A stretch of 64,000 nt of DNA, taken from contig KI632513.1 in assembly GCA_000504425.1 (NCBI GenBank), positions 3,735,510-3,799,509 of the forward strand, read 5' to 3'. Under the pieces are notes generated by a model. That model was not told the origin of the DNA. It saw nothing but the letters and a program-made list of their open reading frames with translations, and searched no databases. Of the stretch, positions 1-8,952 are shown one piece after another. Made by a program: the position numbers and the translations under genes. Source of the DNA: Rhodopseudomonas palustris JSC-3b (lineage in GTDB: Bacteria; Pseudomonadota; Alphaproteobacteria; Rhizobiales; Xanthobacteraceae). Positions within the stretch are counted from its first letter, which is position 1. Every line of letters starts with the position of its first letter.

Positions 1-42
1 TGACGTGCAGAGCGGTTAGTATCAATCGCCGTCGGTACTGCA
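1..42 (+). repeat. Dispersed intergenic repeat A, partial copy at window edge
   Basis: The first bases match the right end of the repeat at 37915-38046 (a gacgtgc, a near-match of gcggagtggttggtatcaatcg, then a gttggta-like end). Only the end of the unit lies in the window. It belongs to the same family as copies near 14.2 kb, 37.9 kb and the IS-interrupted copy near 55.3/56.6 kb. Confidence 0.65.
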
Positions 43-64
43 ATCTCGTCTTTCTGCAAACATC

Positions 65-98
65 AACGCGTCGCTCGGTGCTCTGAGCGGCGCGTTTT
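65..98 (-). terminator. Hairpin downstream of the MFS gene
   Basis: Two 12-base arms, 65-76 and 85-96, pair with one mismatch around an 8-base loop. The hairpin lies immediately beyond the stop codon of the minus-strand exporter. A T-run follows on the plus-strand side and a weaker one on the minus side, so it may act in both directions. Confidence 0.5.
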
Positions 99-99
99 G

Positions 100-1302
100 C
101 TATTCGGCCGGCAGCGGCGCCGGCGCGCGGCGCGGCAATGCGATGAAAGCGATGGTCGCGGCACTGAGCGCGCAGAGCGCGATCGCACTCACCATCGGCA
201 GCGCGCTGCCATCCACGAACTGGCTCAGTATGCCGATCACCGCGCCGCCGACCATCATCTGCACCGTGCCGCTCAGCGCCGACACGCTGCCCGCGATCGG
301 GCCGTGCTCGTCGAGCAGCATCACCATGATCGGTGGCAGCGTCAGCCCGAGGCAGGCGAAGATCGCAAACAGCATCGCCATCAGCGCCATCAGCTCATCG
401 AGCCCGGCCAAGGTCAGCGCCAGCAGCGTCAGCGCCAGGCTGGCATAGAGCGCCATGCCGAGCCGCATGACCCGCGGGATGCCGAGCCGCGCACCAAGCG
501 GCGCCGAGAGTTGTGAGCCGGCGATGAAGCCGATCGCGTTGAGCGCGAACGCCAGGCTGTAATGCAGCGGCGTCAGCTCAAAATGCTCGATGTACACGAA
601 TGAGGAATTAGCCAGGAACGCAAAGAAGCTGGCCATGCCGAGCCCGCCGACCAGCGACAGCGCCCAGAAGCGGCGCTCGCTCAGCACTTGCGCAAAAGTG
701 CCTTTGACGCGGCGCAGCCCGCCGCTGATCCGCTGCGCGGGCGGTCTGGTTTCCGGCAGCAGCGTTGCCACCAGCACCATGGCGAGTAGCGCCGCCACCG
801 TCATCGCCACGAACACCGCGCGCCAGCCAAGCGGCACGATCAGCGCACTGCCGAGGAGCGGCGCGAAGATCGGCGACACGCTGAACACCAGCATCACCAG
901 CCCCATCAGCCGGGTCGCGGCGATGCCGGTGTGCAGGTCGCGCACCACCGCGCGCGGGATCACCGTCACCGCCGCGGCGCCGATGCCCTGCAGCAGCCGG
1001 CAGCCGATCAGCCAGCCGATATCGGGCGCAAGGCTGCAGCCGAGCGCGCCGAGCGCGAATAATGCGAGGCCGAAATAAAGCGGCGGCTTGCGGCCCCACG
1101 CATCGGAGGCCGGGCCATAGACGATCTGGCAGACGCCGAAGGCGAGGAAATAGGCGGTGAGCGACCACTGGGTCGCGGCCGCGGAGGCGTGCAGATCGCC
1201 GGCGATCGCGGGCAGCGCCGGCAGATACATGTCGATCGCGAACGGGCCGATCGCCGACAGCAGCCCGAGCACCACGGCGTTTTTGACAAAACTCGACGGC
1301 AT
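100..1302 (-). CDS. MFS drug exporter, Bcr/CflA family
   Basis: A 400-residue inner-membrane transporter of the major facilitator superfamily, probably a proton-driven drug or small-molecule exporter of the Bcr/CflA (DHA1) group. The N-terminus has the first helix ending in FAIDMYLPALP (21-31), typical of Bcr/CflA proteins. The loop 2-3 motif A appears as GPASDAWGRKP (63-73). Hydrophobic segments are spread over the whole length and fit 12 helices, and the size is normal. The start is the ATG at 1302. It stands alone, convergent with unknown sequence left of the window and followed by a hairpin. The family assignment is firm; the substrate is unknown. Confidence 0.9.
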   Translation of the reverse strand: MPSSFVKNAVVLGLLSAIGPFAIDMYLPALPAIAGDLHASAAATQWSLTAYFLAFGVCQIVYGPASDAWGRKPPLYFGLALFALGALGCSLAPDIGWLIGCRLLQGIGAAAVTVIPRAVVRDLHTGIAATRLMGLVMLVFSVSPIFAPLLGSALIVPLGWRAVFVAMTVAALLAMVLVATLLPETRPPAQRISGGLRRVKGTFAQVLSERRFWALSLVGGLGMASFFAFLANSSFVYIEHFELTPLHYSLAFALNAIGFIAGSQLSAPLGARLGIPRVMRLGMALYASLALTLLALTLAGLDELMALMAMLFAIFACLGLTLPPIMVMLLDEHGPIAGSVSALSGTVQMMVGGAVIGILSQFVDGSALPMVSAIALCALSAATIAFIALPRRAPAPLPAE

Positions 1303-1410
1303 CGCCCCGCCCTCCGCTGATCGACAACGCGGGAACCAGCAAAGGTTTCCTCGCTGGGGAACAGGTCATGGAACCAGCGGGCAGGGCGGCTGCGTTTTAA
1401 GTCTGCGTCG

Positions 1411-1812
1411 TCACTCGCAATTGATCATCCACGGAATGCCGAACCGATCGACGCACATGCCAAAGCGGCGCGCCCAAAACGTCTTGTCGATCGGCATGGT
1501 GATCTCGCCGCCGTCAGCGAGTGCGGCGAACACCCGATCGGCTTTCGCCGGGTCCTCGACCTGCAGCGACACCGCAAATCCAGCCGGTGGCTTGGCGGTG
1601 CCGGGCGGGGCATCGGCGGCCATCAGCACCTCGCCATCGATCGAGAGCTGCGCGTGCATCACCTTGCTGGCCCATTCCGGCGGCACGTGGTCGGCGGCCG
1701 GGCTGCCCTGGTAGCGCGCCATCATGTCGACTTTGCCGCCCAGCGCGCGGACGTAATAGTTGAAGGCTTCCTCGCAATTGCCGTTGTAGAGCAGATAGGG
1801 ATTGACCTGCAT
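1411..1812 (-). CDS. VOC-fold protein, PhnB / 3-demethylubiquinone methyltransferase-like
   Basis: A 133-residue cytoplasmic protein with the vicinal-oxygen-chelate fold as in the PhnB-like group. It opens with MQVNPYLLYNGNCEEAFNYY, the usual beta-strand plus helix of this group, and ends with DRFGIPWMINCE, the conserved closing strand. Members of this group are small single-domain proteins of mostly unknown catalytic role, often annotated as glyoxalase or bleomycin-resistance-like. The length is normal for the family. The gene is monocistronic. The fold is clear; no substrate can be assigned. Confidence 0.85.
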   Translation of the reverse strand: MQVNPYLLYNGNCEEAFNYYVRALGGKVDMMARYQGSPAADHVPPEWASKVMHAQLSIDGEVLMAADAPPGTAKPPAGFAVSLQVEDPAKADRVFAALADGGEITMPIDKTFWARRFGMCVDRFGIPWMINCE

Positions 1813-1946
1813 GGCTGCATCCTTGGTTGGGCGCTAAGCGACCGTGTCGTCGTCTGGCCCGTCGTTGTGGCAGTCGCTGTTAGCATGTCGCCGTTGGCCT
1901 GTCCGCAAGCGACCACGCCACGCGGCGGCGAGGCGGTTGCATGTCG

Positions 1947-2459
1947 TCAATCGGAGCGGCGGCCCGATGTTCCGGGAGACTGTTGCGGCGCGTGAAGGTC
2001 CATCTCCGGCAATTCGTCGATCGGGTTGAAGCAGCCGATGCCGAGCGGCAGGAAATGCCTGACATTGGCGGTCAGCAATGTCAGCCGATGCGCCTCAGCC
2101 GTCGCTGCAATCAGCACATCGGCAAAGCCTGGATGAACACCAGCCGCGATCGCCCGGTCTTCAATCTCGCCTGCGATCCTCGCAATTGCGGCATCGATCG
2201 CCAGCAGCCGATCGCCGTATAGGTCGATCAGTTGGTGCAGCCATTCGGAGAGCATCCTGGCTCGCGCTATGCCGCCAGCGCGATGCAGCTTTCGCCACCC
2301 TCTTTCGATCTCGGCCACGGTCACGACGGAGACGAATAGCCGTTCGGCCTCGCCCTGGGCGGCCATCCAGGCTGCCATCTTCTCGGCTATGGCAGGTCGC
2401 CCCGGCGCAAACGCCGATAAAATCGAGGTGTCGACCAGAAAGCCGAGATGATCACTCAC
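1947..2459 (-). CDS. vapC: VapC-type PIN-domain toxin (ribonuclease)
   Basis: A 170-residue PIN-domain protein, the predicted RNase toxin of a type II toxin-antitoxin pair. Acidic residues in the expected places are D10 (in VDTSIL), E50 (in AEIERG) and D114 (in GFADVLIA), followed by the TANVRHF segment typical of VapC near 130-136. After NPIDELPEMD there is a tail of about 15 residues not expected in the family, so the reading frame may have been extended at its end. Its start overlaps the antitoxin stop by four bases, the usual translational coupling. VapC toxins commonly cleave initiator tRNA or rRNA; this target is not known. Confidence 0.88.
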   Translation of the reverse strand: MSDHLGFLVDTSILSAFAPGRPAIAEKMAAWMAAQGEAERLFVSVVTVAEIERGWRKLHRAGGIARARMLSEWLHQLIDLYGDRLLAIDAAIARIAGEIEDRAIAAGVHPGFADVLIAATAEAHRLTLLTANVRHFLPLGIGCFNPIDELPEMDLHAPQQSPGTSGRRSD

Positions 2460-2698
2460 AACTCAATCTCGCGGCCCGGGGAGGGGTTGCGCTCGATCTC
2501 ATCGGGAATACCTGGGAAGTTCATCAGGAACTCGCCAAAACCCTGTCGTGCCGGGTACAGGCGTGCGGCGATATCGACCGGGACGACCACCGCCGCGGCT
2601 TTGCCATGGCGTGTGATAGTCACAGCTTCGCCGGCCTCGGCGGCCTCAATGATGGCTGACAGCGTCGCTTCGGCTTCTCGCAAATTGACCGTTCTCAT
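2456..2698 (-). CDS. Phd/YefM-type antitoxin
   Basis: An 80-residue antitoxin preceding the PIN toxin. The N-terminal half (TVNLREAEATLSAIIEAAEA, then GEAVTITRHGKAAAVVVP) has the Phd/YefM DNA-binding fold, including the characteristic ITRHGKAAAVVVP beta-hairpin. The C-terminal half would wrap the toxin. In the family the antitoxin, alone or with toxin, represses its own promoter, which here should lie in 2699-2800. Family and pairing are clear from sequence and order. Confidence 0.88.
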   Translation of the reverse strand: MRTVNLREAEATLSAIIEAAEAGEAVTITRHGKAAAVVVPVDIAARLYPARQGFGEFLMNFPGIPDEIERNPSPGREIEL

Positions 2699-2808
2699 CA
2701 GCGATCGTCCTTTGTCGTCGCACGCGCCTACAATGAGCTGAAGCGCCCGGATTTCAAGGCATTTGCTGCTTGCACGAGGGCGCCCGCCGCCCCGCAGGGC
2801 GACGTTGC

Positions 2809-3192
2809 TCAGCCGATCGCGATGCCGCCGCCGATGGTGCGGTTCAGCACCTGGGTGGTCTTTTCGATCCGTTCGGCGGCCGAGTTGAGCGCGGCGACCA
2901 CCGCGCTCTCCACCACCTTGGCGGCGGCGCCGCCCTCGATCAGCGCGGCGCGCTCATGTTGCAGTGCCTCGATGCGGTCGCGGGCGTCGAACAATTCGTC
3001 CGACACCGTGAGCGCCGCCATCACCACCAGCCGGGCATCGCCGATCTCGCCGAACCGATCGCGCAGCCTTGCAATGCGCGCGGCAAGATCGTCGGCGAGC
3101 TGAATCAGCCGGGTTTCCTGCCCCTCTTCGCAAGCCATCCGGTACTGACGGCCGTTGATGGTGACATTGACGTGGCTGTTGGCTCCGCTCAT
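2809..3192 (-). CDS. zapA: Cell division protein ZapA
   Basis: A 127-residue ZapA homologue, a cytoplasmic protein that bundles FtsZ filaments and stabilises the Z-ring. The N-terminal globular part (VNVTINGRQYRMACEEGQE near 9-27, followed by two helices) and the long C-terminal coiled-coil helix match the family. The start overlaps the stop of the upstream DUF4164 gene by four bases (3189-3192), so the two are co-translated. In related alphaproteobacteria zapA is next to this coiled-coil gene and transketolase, as here. The length is slightly above the roughly 110 residues of E. coli ZapA, as is usual in this clade. Confidence 0.9.
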   Translation of the reverse strand: MSGANSHVNVTINGRQYRMACEEGQETRLIQLADDLAARIARLRDRFGEIGDARLVVMAALTVSDELFDARDRIEALQHERAALIEGGAAAKVVESAVVAALNSAAERIEKTTQVLNRTIGGGIAIG

Positions 3193-3506
3193 GCGCGTTC
3201 ATCCTCCGGCTTCAGCACGGTGCGCAGACTGCCGATGGCGGCGTCCAGCTTAGCGGCGATTTCGCGATTGGCGCGCTCCAGATTGCGGGTGCGTACCAGC
3301 GAGGTGTCGAGTTCGTCGGCGAGCCGCGAGCGATCGACGCCGAGCGCGTGAATCCGCGACGCCAGTTCTTCTTCGTCGCGGTCTGCTTCGCTGCGCCGTT
3401 CGGCGGCGCCTTCCAGCGCGTCGAGCGCTGCCATCAGCCGCCGCGTCGCGGCCTCGATCTCGGAGGACATCGATAGAGCCAAGGAACCGGGACGACGGTC
3501 AGTCAT
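3189..3506 (-). CDS. DUF4164 coiled-coil protein
   Basis: A short, charged, almost wholly helical protein of 105 residues with a coiled-coil core (heptad-like runs EEELASRIHALGVDRSRLA and DELDTSLVRTRNLERANREI). It fits DUF4164, small proteins encoded beside zapA in Rhizobiales. The ATG at 3506 is chosen because a purine-rich AGAAGG lies about 12 bases upstream; an in-frame ATG at 3470 is the alternative, and the longer frame upstream to 3608 is probably not translated. Coupling to zapA suggests a cell-division role, but that is inference. Confidence 0.75.
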   Translation of the reverse strand: MTDRRPGSLALSMSSEIEAATRRLMAALDALEGAAERRSEADRDEEELASRIHALGVDRSRLADELDTSLVRTRNLERANREIAAKLDAAIGSLRTVLKPEDERA

Positions 3507-3704
3507 TGGTGGCGCGGGCCTTCTCTCGCACCCCGGCAGCTGCGCCGGGCAAGCCTTTGACTTGCAAACGTATGTGGCGCGGAAGGCAAGCGCAACGTCA
3601 TGACACAACTATACACGACAAAGCGGAGCCCGCGCCCGACCCGCGCCGATCAGGAGACGCCGATGCGTGATGGGAGAGCGGTGCCGAATACCTTATCCGC
3701 CACC

Positions 3705-4454
3705 ATGGCCAATGCGATTCGCGCGCTGGCGGAGCGATGGCTCAGCGCGGAATTTTGCGGCGCGATCGTTGATCACTACTCCTGCGTGGACCTGCGTGGC
3801 GTGCGCCGACGGCGACTTGATGAAAGGCGTTCAGTCCCGCGATGATCGCGCTCATTGACGCTAAGGGTATTACTATCGCCAGTTCGCTGGCGCTGGCCGA
3901 CTTTGGTGATCAGGTGGCGCGGTTCCACGGGCCATGGCTGGACTGGATTGGCGATCGCTGCCCGCGATCAGCGAGTGATCGGGGCGGCGATGGCTGAAAC
4001 CAAGGTGGCGGCGCATGGTGAGCCGCTCGGCGCGGCGCAGATCGCCGACGCCTCCCATCGCTGCGCTCGCGGCGGTTACGAATTAATCGCAACTGAGCGG
4101 CCCGCGCAGGTGACGCTGTTCGCCTCAGGCTCGGAGCTGATGATCGCGGTTGCGGCGCAGCGGCTGCTGGTGGAGCGCGACATTTCGACCCGGGTGGTGT
4201 CAGTGCCGTCGCTCGATCTGCTGCTGGCGCAGCCCGAACAGGTCCGCAAAGCGATCATCGGCACGGCGCCGGTGATGATTGCGGTCGAGGCTGCGGTGCG
4301 GTTTGGCTGGGATGCGGTGGTCGGCCCGGACGGCGGATTTATCGGCATGTCCGGTTTCGGCGGCAGTGCCCCGGCGCAGCATCTCTATCGCCATTTCGGC
4401 ATCACCGCGGAGGCGGTAGTGGCCATGGCCATGGACCGGCTGGCCGGCCGCTGA
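3705..4454 (+). pseudogene. tkt: Decayed transketolase gene (tkt remnant)
   Basis: Three disjoint pieces of transketolase are readable. MANAIRALA at 3705 is the enzyme N-terminus, but it runs straight into an ERWLSAEFCGAIVDHYSCV segment that normally lies about 110 residues later. A frame change then gives DGDLMKGVQS (thiamine-diphosphate-binding GDGxxxEG region, altered). Other frames give GITIASSLALADFGDQVARF and HGEPLGAAQIAD. From about 4060 the frame matches the transketolase C-terminal domain (ARGGYELI to FGITAEAVVAMAMDRL). Most of the catalytic domains are missing and frames are shifted, so it cannot make an active enzyme. Its site just upstream of gap is where related genomes carry the intact gene. 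Another tkt copy, for example with Calvin-cycle genes, would be needed. Confidence 0.85.
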
Positions 4455-4580
4455 GCCGGATGGTTCAGGAAAGTAACCCTCTCCACGATGACGCATTGCA
4501 TCGTGCCGCCATTCAGGGCAAGACACTGCCCAATCTTACACCTTCCATTAACTTGACGTGAGCGCTTGAGGAGAAAGTGA

Positions 4581-5588
<1,008 letters not shown>

Positions 5589-5602
5589 GTACTGGTGCCT
5601 CA

Positions 5603-5644
5603 GGCCGGAGCAGCCCATGCTGCTTCGGCCGAGGGGTGATTTTT
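5603..5644 (+). terminator. Hairpin between gap and pgk
   Basis: Arms 5603-5614 and 5619-5630 pair over 12 bases with one G-T pair around a 4-base loop. A T-run (5640-5644) begins nine bases after the stem, so this is either a weak terminator or a processing/stability hairpin that would let gap be expressed above pgk. Confidence 0.45.
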
Positions 5645-5761
5645 ATAGGGGCGCCGCGCTGGTCGTGGCGCCTTGTCGTAATTGTCAGTCCATTCCCGTC
5701 CCGTCCCGGCACCGTCGTCCGGCCGATCCCCAAGCTTCCCGCGCGTGAGTTGAGCGATCCG

Positions 5762-6955
5762 ATGACCAAGACCTTCCGCACCCTTGATGACGCCGACCTG
5801 AAGGGCAAGCGCGTGCTGCTGCGCGTCGACCTTAACGTTCCCATGGACAAGGGCGTCGTCACCGATGACACCCGCCTTGAACGCATCATGCCGACCATCA
5901 CCGAGATTTCGGACAAGGGCGGCAAGGTGATCCTGCTGGCCCATTTCGGCCGGCCGAAGGGACCCGATCCGAAGGACTCGCTGAAGCCGATCGCGGCGGC
6001 GCTGTCGGGCGTGATCAAGCGTCCGGTCGCTTTCGCCGAGGATTGCATCGGCGAGGTCGCGGCGGCGGCGATCGCGGCGATGAAGGACGGCGACGTGCTG
6101 TGCCTGGAAAACACCCGCTTCCACAAGGGCGAGGAAAAGAACGATCCGGCGTTTGTCGAGGAACTCGCCAAGCTCGGCGACCTGTGGGTCAATGACGCGT
6201 TCTCGGCGGCGCATCGCGCGCACGCTTCGACCGAAGGCGTCGGCCACAAGCTGCCGGCCTATGCCGGCCGCACCATGCAGGCGGAAATCGACGCGCTCAA
6301 CAAGGCGCTGGAAGCGCCGAAGCGCCCGGTGATCGCGATCGTCGGCGGCGCCAAGGTCTCGACCAAGATCGATCTGCTCGAAAACCTGGTCACCAAGGTG
6401 CAGGCGCTGGTGATCGGCGGCGGCATGGCCAACACCTTCCTGCACGCGCAGGGCGTCGGCGTCGGCAAGTCGCTGTGCGAGAAGGATCTGGCTCCGACCG
6501 CGCGCCGCATCCTGGACAAGGCGGAAGCCGCCAATTGCGCCATTATCCTGCCGGTCGATGCCACCGTGGCATTCCATTTTGAGGCCAATGCGCCGGCCTT
6601 CGCCTACGGCCTCGATTCGATCCCGGCCGATGGCATGATCCTCGACGTCGGCCCGCGCTCGATCGAGCGCATCAATGCCGCGATCGACGACGCTGCGACG
6701 CTGGTGTGGAACGGCCCGGTCGGCGCGTTCGAGCTGACCCCGTTCGACAAGGGCACCGTGACCGCTGCCAAGCACGCTGCGGCGCGCACCAAGGCCGGCA
6801 AGCTGATTTCGGTGGCGGGCGGCGGCGACACCGTCGCGGCGCTGAACCAGGCCGGTGTGGCCGAGCAGTTCACCTACATCTCCACCGCGGGCGGTGCGTT
6901 CCTGGAATGGATGGAAGGCAAGGCGCTGCCCGGCGTGGAAGTGCTGAAGGTCTGA
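5762..6955 (+). CDS. pgk: Phosphoglycerate kinase
   Basis: A 397-residue phosphoglycerate kinase (1,3-bisphosphoglycerate plus ADP to 3-phosphoglycerate plus ATP). [13 protein letters not shown] near 20-32 carries the substrate-binding RxDxN motif. [21 protein letters not shown] and the C-terminal [11 protein letters not shown] nucleotide-binding region are present. The ATG at 5762 is chosen because the protein then begins [19 protein letters not shown] as in relatives; the open frame extends further left but overlaps gap. Length is normal for the bacterial enzyme. Confidence 0.97.
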   Translation: MTKTFRTLDDADLKGKRVLLRVDLNVPMDKGVVTDDTRLERIMPTITEISDKGGKVILLAHFGRPKGPDPKDSLKPIAAALSGVIKRPVAFAEDCIGEVAAAAIAAMKDGDVLCLENTRFHKGEEKNDPAFVEELAKLGDLWVNDAFSAAHRAHASTEGVGHKLPAYAGRTMQAEIDALNKALEAPKRPVIAIVGGAKVSTKIDLLENLVTKVQALVIGGGMANTFLHAQGVGVGKSLCEKDLAPTARRILDKAEAANCAIILPVDATVAFHFEANAPAFAYGLDSIPADGMILDVGPRSIERINAAIDDAATLVWNGPVGAFELTPFDKGTVTAAKHAAARTKAGKLISVAGGGDTVAALNQAGVAEQFTYISTAGGAFLEWMEGKALPGVEVLKV

Positions 6956-7000
6956 TCGGCCAAATCTGATCCGCCGCCAAGGCGGTCTGCGCAACAATCG

Positions 7001-7043
7001 AGAACGGCCGTCCGGCGGTGTTGCCGCTTGGTGCGGCCGTTCT
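7001..7043 (+). terminator. Large-loop hairpin between pgk and fba
   Basis: Perfect 10-base arms at 7001-7010 and 7034-7043 are separated by a 23-base loop. The sequence after it is only moderately T-rich. It may end pgk transcripts or act as an mRNA stability element in the 272-base gap before fba. Confidence 0.4.
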
Positions 7044-7227
7044 TCTGCTGTCTGGGCGTGCCGTCGGTGGCACTATCGTCCGTCACGCGCCCGGCCTGCG
7101 GCCGTCACCCTCGTCCCGAAGTGATGGGCTGCCACCCGCCGCTGCGCGTTGAACCGCCGTTGGCGGTGTGTTTGGTTTTGGCAGGACTGCCGCCATTCAA
7201 CCACATAGCAGCCTTAGGGAGCCTCCG

Positions 7228-8253
7228 ATGAAACTGGCCGAACTTCATGCGATCGCCCAGGCCATGGTGCAACCGGGCAAGGGCATTCTCGCCGCGGATG
7301 AATCCGCAGGGACCATCAAGAAGCGTTTTGACGCCATTGGCGTCACTTCGACCGAACAGACGCGCCGCGACTATCGCGAAATGCTGTTCCGCAGTTCAGC
7401 GGCGATGCAGGGCTGCATCTCCGGCGTGATCCTGTATGACGAAACGATCTGGCAGGATGCTGCCGACGGCACGCCACTGATCAAGCTGATCGAGCAGGCT
7501 GGCAGCATTCCCGGCATCAAGGTCGATGAGGGCACCCAGCCGCTGCCGTCCTGTCCGGGCGAGACCATCACCATCGGCCTCGACCGGCTGGCCGAGCGCT
7601 TGGCGCGCTATTACGAACGCGGCGCCCGCTTTGCCAAATGGCGCGCGGTGATCGACATCGGTGCGGGCATTCCGAGCTACGCCGCGATTCACACCAACGC
7701 CCATGCGCTCGCGCGTTATGCCGCGCTGTGCCAGGCGGCGCAGATCGTGCCGATCGTGGAACCGGAAGTCTTGATGGATGGCAGCCACGATATCGATCGC
7801 TGCTATGAGGTGACCGAATTCGTGCTCAAGGAAACCTTCCAGGAACTATATTATCAGAAAGTGGCGCTGGAAGGCATGATCCTGAAGCCGAACATGGCGG
7901 TTGCCGGCAAGAAGGCCGCCAAGCAGGCCGGGATCGCCGAAGTGGCGGAGAAGACCGTGAAATTGTTGAAGGCTTGCGTCCCGGCAGCGGTGCCTGGAAT
8001 TGCGTTCCTGTCTGGTGGCCAGTCCGATCAGGATGCCACCGCCCATCTCGATGCGATGAACAAGATCGGCGGGCTGCCGTGGCATCTGACCTTCTCCTAT
8101 GGCCGCGCGCTGCAGGCCGCGCCGCAGAAGGCCTGGGCCGGACAGGCGGCCAATGTCGCCGCCGGTCAGGCCGCTTTTTCGCATCGCGCGCGCATGAATG
8201 CGCTGGCCAGCCGCGGCCAATGGGATGCGGCGCTCGAGAGCAAGGCTGCTTGA
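7228..8253 (+). CDS. fba: Fructose-bisphosphate aldolase, class I
   Basis: A 341-residue class I (Schiff-base) aldolase that cleaves fructose 1,6-bisphosphate or forms it in gluconeogenesis and the Calvin cycle. GKGILAADES (18-27) is the conserved N-terminal block, VPIVEPEV (174-181) carries active-site acidic residues, and the Schiff-base lysine is K220 in GMILKPNM (217-224). FLSGGQSDQDAT is the phosphate-binding loop. The start ATG at 7228 has TTAGGGAG seven bases upstream; an in-frame extension to 7168 is less likely. thiE begins six bases after the stop, which suggests co-transcription. Confidence 0.96.
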   Translation: MKLAELHAIAQAMVQPGKGILAADESAGTIKKRFDAIGVTSTEQTRRDYREMLFRSSAAMQGCISGVILYDETIWQDAADGTPLIKLIEQAGSIPGIKVDEGTQPLPSCPGETITIGLDRLAERLARYYERGARFAKWRAVIDIGAGIPSYAAIHTNAHALARYAALCQAAQIVPIVEPEVLMDGSHDIDRCYEVTEFVLKETFQELYYQKVALEGMILKPNMAVAGKKAAKQAGIAEVAEKTVKLLKACVPAAVPGIAFLSGGQSDQDATAHLDAMNKIGGLPWHLTFSYGRALQAAPQKAWAGQAANVAAGQAAFSHRARMNALASRGQWDAALESKAA

Positions 8254-8259
8254 CCGACC

Positions 8260-8952
8260 ATGGCTGCCAAACCACTTCCGCCGCCGCCCGCACCCCGGCT
8301 CTATCTCGCCACGCCGCAGATCGATGATCCGGCGCCGCTGGCGGCGGCTTTGCCTGCTCTACTCGCCGCTCAGGATGTCGCCGCGCTGCTGCTGCGGCTG
8401 GCACCGTCTGATCCGCGCAGCCTGATCACCCGCGCCAAGGCGATCGCCCCCGCGGTGCAGAAGGCTGGCGTCGCGCTGCTGCTCGACGGCGAGCCCGAAT
8501 TGGTGGCGCGCTCGGGCGCCGATGGCGCGCATCTTCACGACATCGCCGCGCTCAAGGAGTTTGCCGACAAGCTGCAGCCGGACCGGATCGCCGGGGTCGG
8601 CGGTCTGCGCACCCGGCACGACGCCATGCTCGCCGGTGAAGTCGGCGCCGATTACGTGCTGTTCGGCGAGCCGGAGCGCGAAGGTCAGCGCCCGGCCTCG
8701 GACGCGATCGCCGAGCGGCTGCAATGGTGGGTCGAGCTGTTCGAGCCGCCTTGCGTCGGTTACGCGCTGTCGTTCGACGAAGCCGAGGAATTTGCCGCGG
8801 CTGGCGCCGATTTCGTGCTGGTCGGCGAGCTGATCTGGAACGATGCCCGCGGCCCGGCTGCGGCGCTCGCGGATGCCGCCGCGGCGATCGCCCGCGGCTA
8901 TCAGGCTGTGCTGGCCGCTCACGCCGCCGCCAGCGGAGCAGCGCCGCGATGA
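8260..8952 (+). CDS. thiE: Thiamine phosphate synthase
   Basis: A 230-residue TIM-barrel protein of the ThiE/TenI family, which joins hydroxymethylpyrimidine diphosphate and thiazole phosphate to thiamine phosphate. Family features include the strand LLLDGEPELVARSGADGAHLH and GADYVLFGEP in the phosphate-binding half. The usual ThiE VGxSxH motif is replaced by VGGLRTRHDAM, so it could be a divergent ThiE-like protein and the exact activity is less sure than the fold. It sits between fba and a Sel1-repeat gene, whose ATG overlaps its stop (ATGA at 8949-8952). Confidence 0.8.
   Translation: MAAKPLPPPPAPRLYLATPQIDDPAPLAAALPALLAAQDVAALLLRLAPSDPRSLITRAKAIAPAVQKAGVALLLDGEPELVARSGADGAHLHDIAALKEFADKLQPDRIAGVGGLRTRHDAMLAGEVGADYVLFGEPEREGQRPASDAIAERLQWWVELFEPPCVGYALSFDEAEEFAAAGADFVLVGELIWNDARGPAAALADAAAAIARGYQAVLAAHAAASGAAPR

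Noticed and set aside
2699-2808. Possible 6S RNA gene downstream of zapA
   Set aside because: 6S RNA is often next to zapA, but this gap is only 110 bases and I could not see the long rod with a central bubble. A covariance-model search would decide.
3855-4454. A 199-codon frame read as an intact gene
   Set aside because: Only its right part resembles transketolase and its start is an arbitrary TTG inside the decayed gene; annotated as part of the pseudogene.
5600-6997. A 465-codon minus-strand open frame opposite pgk
   Set aside because: Shadow of pgk; no recognisable domain and unnatural amino-acid composition.
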